Program-made: the position numbers and the translations under genes | The notes under the pieces: generated by a model | The model's input: only the letters and a program-made list of their open reading frames with translations | Told to the model about the DNA's origin: nothing | Databases searched by the model: none | Shown here: piece after piece, positions 57,545 to 64,000 of the stretch | Numbering within the stretch: position 1 is the stretch's first letter | Layout of the letters: each line of letters opens with the position of its first letter | Assembly (NCBI GenBank): GCA_013339765.2 | Contig: CM023448.1 | Coordinates: 27,852,551-27,916,550 of the forward strand | Direction of reading: 5' to 3' | Length of the DNA: 64,000 nucleotides | Source: Haemaphysalis longicornis | Taxonomy: Eukaryota > Arthropoda > Arachnida > Ixodida > Ixodidae

Positions 57545-60500
57545 ATGGTTGCAGCTTTTCTGCGAGTTTATTGTACGTGTATAGAACGTTTGATTTTGTA
57601 TTTCTTTCTTTTTATATTTACTACTTTTGTTGATTGTCTCTTCTACTCTCGGTCTCCATCCGTGTATGTTGCAGGCCACCAATGACTCACCTGTTGGTAG
57701 TCAGCACCGTGAGTTTTCTTTCATCTTCCTTTCTAATAGAGCTGTTTTGATTTCATGTACCATGCAGACGGCAAGCTTACTTCGGACATTCAAATTCTTT
57801 TTAATAGCACCTAGAAACATTATGTATGGTGGCATCACAGCCATTAATAAGACTATGTAAAATAATTCTTTGAGCATTTGACGGCGTTTTGTTCCATTTA
57901 AAGGCAATGAGAGTCATGCTATCATCAAAAGCAAGTCTCAGGTTTAGCATATTTCAATTAGGCACATTTTGTGGTATGAGGACGTCGCCGCGACGGCTTA
58001 ATAAAATCAATCTTCTCGGCATAGTGACAGTGAGTGGTTGTTCAAGCACAAAAAGACCGGCGCTAGGTTTTGCGTGCCGGTCTTAGATCACCTCTTGGTG
58101 ATTTTAAAATTACAATAATCTCGCTTCTAGGTCAACGAATACATGGTGAGCTAAATGCTCTGACGCGGTTTTCGTGTTCAATAAGTGCAATGTAATGCAT
58201 CGATACCTTCCAAAATATTCCTTTCTCCCACAAAATAACAGCATTAAAAGACTTCAAGGCTGATGCACTACCGGAGTAGCCCATGCAAGCCTTAACACAT
58301 CTGTTTGAATTCTTTGATATTTTTTTAAATGCTGTCGTCATTTGTACACGCTGAGCAACGATGGTAAATTTTATGTTCACATAGTGAAACCGCGGTGTCT
58401 GCTGCTGCTTCTTTCATTAAAAAAAGAACCGCAAACAAGCACTGAGGGTACATATATCAAGAGAGTTGGCACCTAATAAGACTGATTCGGTGAAAATAGC
58501 GCTCACAGGAAAGTGAAAATGAAAGTAGGAGGTAAGTGATAATTTGAAAGCTACGTCATTAACAGTAAGATAGCCTGAATATTGTGTACTTCATCAAAAT
58601 AAATGCGAGCTATGAACACCCTGTTATATCTAGCATCCTTCAAATTGAGCAAGAAACTGAATTTCGTACACACCAGCTAACAGCAATGATGTCATCATAG
58701 CCCGAATTACACTACCGTGTTTTTCGTAAAGTGATGAGCAGCGGGAATATCGTCCTGGGGAAATTATTGAAAACATTCTGGACAGAGGAGCTTCGAATTA
58801 GTGCCCGAAACATGCTCAATGGCTGGTGCGCCTTGACCAAGCATGTGTTTCTTGACACTTGTGCAGTCATGAACAATTGAAATACGAAATACGGAACGCA
58901 CCGGCGGAGATACCGGTGCCGTCACCTGCCAGTGGCCGTGGAAAAGAACGGACATGCGCAGTTAAAACAGGGGTATGTTTCAACATACCACAGGGGTATA
59001 TTGCTCCGTCCTCGCACCCACGCTTGCCTTGTCCGCATGCCGCCATAGTGCTGAAATCAGCTGTTAGCATGCGGCTCTAGATAACAACGGGCGTTGCGTC
59101 TTCGGCGCACACGAGCACCCGATCCTCGTCCGTGCCACGGCGTCACATTGCCCACAACTGTCGAAATTATTTTAATAATTACTGCTAAATATTCTCAGCA
59201 TGTTTTCAACAACAACATCTATTGATTGGTTAAAGAGAAACTTGAACCTCCCTCAATTTGTCCTCCTATGGAACCAATTACAAATATTATTACCTATACC
59301 GCCTAGCATTACCAATTTCACATCTATTGCAATTTATGAAAAGGGTATTTTCCCACGTACACAGCTCACATCTCGAGGCGGTCCACCACAAGCTCTTTGC
59401 TGGCATATCGGTCTCTTTGGAGAATGCTACTTGTCACAATACCACACCTTAAAAATGAGTTAGCGTAAGCCATCTATATCTACACGTTGTATTAGTCGTC
59501 GCGTTTGCTGCGTTATTAGAACAAGTTCTTTTTTCCCGCGTTGAGGGTAGCCATGCTCAGTATCGCAGCTGGGCGCCGTCTAGAAAGTATGGTAACCTTT
59601 TTCTTTGTGCATAGTTGCGTAGCCAGCATTACTGAAACATTCCCTTCACTGCAGTTTACACGCTGCATGTACAGAAGTGTTTCATGTGAGGCCACGTTAA
59701 TCGCGGCATTTGTGTACTCAAGCAATGTTAATAAAACTTGGGAGCTTTTAAGAAGTGTTCTGTTTATAATTACTTTTTATACTTTAAATTCAACGTTTAT
59801 TTGCTTGTTTTCAAAGCAATAATACGCAGTTTCTTTACGTATATTAAAGGAAATTGGAAAGTGTTTTTATTTTGTTTGAACAATAACCATTAATTTTGTA
59901 TATAATTTTGTTATGCCCCTCAGGCCAATCTATCCTTAACCCTAGCTGGGTATATACAACGGCCTGATTTGTTAAAATGGGGAAGCACTTGCGTTAGCAT
60001 TGTTAATGGGTATTTGTGCTTGTACGTGCGGCGCTGCTTGGAGCAAGTTTCTTTGGTGCCAAGACTGGTGCTACGGTTAGAAAAGAATCCTACTAAATAA
60101 AAACGATTTATGAGGCGTTCACGTCTTCGCAAAAAAGCATATTTGCTAACCGGTTAAGCCAACTTTTGTAAATACGAGTTTGCCGCTTCTACCATGAAAC
60201 TTTTGTGCACAAAGGTCTAGTTTTATGCGAGTAAAATAGTTCTACAGAAAACCACTCTAATGCTTGTGTTATTGAAAATACCAAAAAACGAATTATATTA
60301 CTATCCTACATTATTACGTGTCTAACAGTAGGTAACGACGTAACACTATTTGTCTACATGACGAACCGCTCCGGCCTTTTAAAATATTTTCCATTGGGTG
60401 GGAGTGTTTTTTTCAAGAGGGTAACATTAAAGCCACGGCTGGTAGAACGAGTTTCTTCCATACCGCTATGCTTCAACAGAATTAGGCAGTCGGTTTTCCA

Positions 60501-62000
60501 GCTTTTTCAAGCTATTTCTGTTAAGCACCTAAAGTCGATCCGACCACAATATCATAATTAGTACAATAATTTTTCTTTTCCATATTTGATGTATATTTTT
60601 ATTCGAAAGCTGCCACATGAACAAACTCGATAGTATTACTTAACGACACCCGTGATTGAATGCGCGGTGGTTAGCACTGATTTAAAACGACATTTGAGGA
60701 AGTCACGTTACATCTATCGATGTATTTCCCCTGAGATAGAGGCATGCTTCTGGAAGGTGATACTGTGGGATGCAAATCGACATTTATACGTCAATCGAAA
60801 ATTTATGACCAAGATTAGGCTCTGCGCTTCCACGAACGATATTATTGTTCAGCAAGAATACTCGCAAGTGGAGATGTTTCTGCTGAAGGCAGCATTATAA
60901 AGGGCGCATAGTGCACAGGCGTATCCAATAAATAAAACTGTAATATATAAAGAATATTCGTTTGCCCCATTGATGATATCGTATTATGTGAACTGGCCTT
61001 CTCGTTCAGCTGTGAAAGAATATGCGGTAGTGGGCGTTGTGGCATCGCTTCGATTTGAACAACGATATCGGCTATGAGTCTCTGACGGCTGCTATTATTG
61101 CCACAGCGTCTGTAACTGCGGTATGTAAAAAATGTGCTAATTAAATAGAAGTTCTGAATTGGCCAGGACCTTCCGACGGTAGGTTATGTCGTTGTTGGCC
61201 AGATAATTTGAATCTGTTCTCTGGAACTGCTGGTGGTCGCACTCACGGCGTCGCAATCTCGGAATTAGTGAAGGGAATGTTCGTGAACTCCTAACAGCTG
61301 CTCGTGTCGTCAATGTCGCCACTGCGTTGTCACTCCGCTGCATGGTACGTGGCACGCGTACGCATGTGTCCGGCGAGGAGCACACGCGCACTAACAGGTT
61401 TTCGACATTGGGTCAAGAGTCAAAAACATTCATACCTTCAAGAAATATTACCGTTTGAAACAAATACGTTGAAACCTGTTGCAGCACTAGGTGACCACTT
61501 TCTTTGTATACGTAAATATAATGTTTGTTAGTATCGGTTTAACTCTTTGAAAAAGTTTCTTTTTATTTCTTCCAGTATCAATAAGTTACTGCTTATATAA
61601 CTCTTGCCATACACAACGAATCAGGAAGAAGCTAATAGGTGACTTCTTCGTCGGGGTGATCGCAGTTTTGCTTCATGTTTATAACAGAACAGCGGTTCTA
61701 GGCGTGGCCTTGACGACAGCTCCCTGGGGTACCCTGTCACACTCCATCAGGACCAAGGTTCTAGACAGCGCAAAAATCGCTTTTCCGGTTACACAAATTC
61801 TGAAACGGAAACTCTGTTAGGGCCTTGATCGCACAGAAAAAACATATACTGCTCCTGAAATAATATGTCGTCGTATTGCATTTGTTTAGATGTGCAGCCC
61901 GACTTTAAGAAGATCTGCGTATGCTTGCTCTTTACGGGCTGGTTTTTACACATTGACTCCTTTGCAGTAAATAGCCACAATATATATAACAGTGAGTATT
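57545..62000. other. Unassigned sequence
   Basis: Largely AT-rich with many short ORFs on both strands and no recognisable domain, RNA gene or repeat partner. It includes two adjacent small hairpins (58053-58102). Confidence 0.45.
58053..58102. other. Two adjacent perfect hairpins
   Basis: AAGACCGGC (58053-58061) pairs with GCCGGTCTT (58076-58084) around a 14-base loop. Two bases later ATCACC (58087-58092) pairs with GGTGAT (58097-58102) around TCTT, followed by TTT. No neighbouring gene explains them. They do not match the histone 3' stem-loop. Confidence 0.6.
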
Positions 62001-63960
62001 CAGTGATTGGTTTAAACTGAATTGGATTTGTATATTGACCATGGTCTTCTTGCTTCTGCAGGTGATGTCCCCGTTGGCCAATTCCGTTCAATGGGGCCCG
62101 TGATGAAAGTGGGTGGAGGTGCTGAAAGCGCTGGAAACCTGGAATTAGCATTACCCGACTGTCTTGATATCCTACGGTCTGGTCACATCGCCACTGGCCA
62201 TCCCAGCTCAGTGGGTATGGTGGCCTCTATGACAGCACATAAAAGGGTTGACACCTCATTTACACCTGACGTCAAACAAATAAGCGACAACTGTGTTCGA
62301 GGGGATGCAAGCAATCCTTGCAGCATTCGCAGGAAATTAAGAAAAGGGAAGCCAAGCGAAAACACAGAGACTAAGCTGCATCGAGCTAGCCCTCATCACA
62401 TTGTTTCCCCTAAATTAAGTATTCATTTCTGGGCTCCAGCAGAAACTCGGAAATTGTGAACTCCGACTTAGGCTTCTGAAGGCTACAATTTTCTTTGGCC
62501 GATCGACCTGACTAGTCGCATTATGAGGTTGTTGAGAGTAAATGAAAGTTTTGACAAGGGTTCCAAGGTACATGAGAAGATGGGAACTTCGGTGACAGGA
62601 ATGATCTACCAGGATCCAGGACCTCGCAGTAGTGCGAAGTTAGCCAACTCGTGCACCGAAGGATCGCGCCCATTTTGTGCCTTGTGGTCTATCGGCGCAG
62701 TTTCAAGTTCTATCTGCATTGGGTGGATGTTAAGAAGGGGCTCTATGGAGTTTTTAGATGGCCTATAAATGCCTATTTGGGCTATTGTGCCTAAGCATCT
62801 GTAAATACCAATTTCAGAAATCGGCTTTATACCAACGCTATCGAGTCTCACCTTTCTTATCATGAGCAGTTCTGCATCATTGTTTATGTAACCGGGCAGC
62901 ACTGAGAGTTTGGAACACTATCGGGTTCAACCTATTCCTCTGCTTCAACCAAATCTGGAAAAACAGGCGCTAGGTGCACTGGAATTTGACGTGCACTTCT
63001 GAGTGCGAAAGGCGCAATCTTTATTCCAAGGATACGGTGATGTTGAAGTCTCCTTTTGTTTACACAATTTTGTACATTCCCTGTGCTCTTGAAACAGATT
63101 TCTTCAAACATGTGCAGCAACATTCCTGTTTTTTGGTAACCCACTCAAACCCCACTTATTTTCAGCAAAACGGTTGAGCATGAAACACGCCTTTGTTAAC
63201 TCATCATTCCTACCTAAAGAGACAAAAGCGAGACACCACGCCACAGTTGAATTTCTTTGCGCACTAATATTAACACAGCCGATTGGCTCAAAAACACGCT
63301 TTGTACCTAACACGCCCCATGTATCACGTGTTAAAGTTATGATACATTGTTTCCCTAATTCAATGATACTTGTGTGTTTCCGTTCCGTCGGAAATATATT
63401 GCATCAGACGGAAATAAAATATTAGTGCTTAATTATTTCTCAGTTGTGAAGCATCTTTTTAAGCATGTTTTAGTAGATGCATTGTTCGAGCAAACGACAG
63501 TATTGAACATGAATGCGAGAAGTGTGCCTCTTGAATTGAGCCAATGGGTAGCCTTTATTTCATCGGGTGATTGGGCGATGGAATGGCCTCGTTCACCTGT
63601 TGTTCAATCTGTCCCAATACAAACAACATAGTTAGTTTTGCCATCACAAACAAAAGCATACCTCTAACTTTCCTTTCAAATCACGCAACACACCCGCAGC
63701 AAATGTTTTCACGGTTCATGCGTATGCTTACGATAAAGTATCCCCCACACCCGGTTTTCTGGCATTTGGTAAGTGAAACAAAGTGCCTCAGGTCTGGTCC
63801 TAAAAACGTTAGAAATGTCGACAACACGGGTTCTTCCATGAGGCGACTGCCTGGGCCTTTACCTATATATTTTAGTGAGGTGGGAAAGTGGTCACTGCCA
63901 TATGGGACAGTGCCGCACCCCACTCGTGAATTGGAAAGAGAATGGCGGAGCCAATAGTGA
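62000..63960. other. Unrecognised region with overlapping medium ORFs
   Basis: ORFs of 80-145 codons occur on both strands: plus 62022-62459 and 63571-63957; minus 62606-62902, 62932-63144 and 63104-63313. The three minus ones follow each other closely and could be a broken frame of one protein, for example SRFAENKWGLSGLPK-like text followed by LHMFEEICFK. I recognise no transposase, RT or host domain. It could be an old transposon, exons or chance. Sequence beyond the right edge may matter. Confidence 0.3.
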
Positions 63961-64000
63961 AGTTAAGATATGAGTGCGTGTTGTGTCCTATATTAACATA

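Noticed and set aside
1..64000. A host protein-coding gene or a novel defence or metabolic system
   Set aside because: Reading both strands, every recognisable protein segment belongs to a retroelement; no exon chain, conserved domain or gene cluster could be supported.

Overview
This is gene-poor, repeat-dense nuclear DNA from an animal, most likely a hard tick (Ixodida) or a close arachnid relative. That call is inference. It rests on the mix of decayed retroelements, namely RNase H-bearing LINEs, CR1-like and RTE-like LINEs, Ty3/gypsy pieces and a tRNA-SINE with a tail type I associate with ticks. No ordinary host gene, rRNA, functional tRNA, operon or bacterial-type signal could be supported anywhere. 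Every coding stretch I can recognise belongs to a mobile element.

Left part (1-11 kb). A dispersed repeat (family A, second copy at 29.43-29.94 kb) is split by an insertion at 625-2221. That insertion is itself split by a 5'-truncated LINE fragment (1099-1990) with a perfect 15-bp target-site duplication. Next comes the best-preserved element of the window, an I/Jockey-superfamily LINE at about 2785-8227. It has ORF1 (zinc knuckles plus a C-terminal coiled coil) and ORF2 (endonuclease, reverse transcriptase, RNase H, terminal CCHC), a 3' hairpin and a (TC)n tail. Only one single-base-type frameshift is visible in each ORF.

Middle part (11-40 kb). Long stretches hold nothing I recognise. Between them lie a decayed RTE-like RT (17.5-18.5 kb), a 456-bp inverted-repeat element (19862-20317), and a compact LTR element on the minus strand (21516-23458). 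The last has two 127-bp LTRs, a CGGG duplication, a primer-binding-site-like sequence and a gag-like remnant, but no pol. Then follow the second family A copy, an R1-family repeat (30.3-31.1 kb), a 430-bp GT-rich tract, a CR1-like LINE (33.9-35.97 kb) with an RNase H LINE fragment abutting its pentamer tail, a cluster of four related hairpin units (37.8-38.6 kb), and a Ty3/gypsy integrase fragment with 3' LTR-like sequence (38.97-40.52 kb).

Right part (40-64 kb). An imperfect tandem duplication runs 40.53-52.97 kb. Blocks R1 and R2 lie at 40.53-42.18 and 46.0-48.14 kb, and again at 48.53-50.18 and 50.84-52.97 kb. The first unit is expanded by about 3.8 kb carrying a 20-copy, ~56-bp minisatellite and LTR-like sequence. 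R1 carries tRNA-like A and B boxes, and R2 carries a split tRNA-SINE remnant. At 55.48-57.54 kb there is a minus-strand gypsy gag-protease relic whose zinc-knuckle cysteines and protease active site are mutated. The rest (57.5-64 kb) is unassigned.

I found no convincing new functional system. The most interesting material is structural: three-level nesting, the pol-less short-LTR element, the hairpin cluster and the duplicated R1-R2 unit. All alignments were made by eye, so boundaries of old repeats are approximate.
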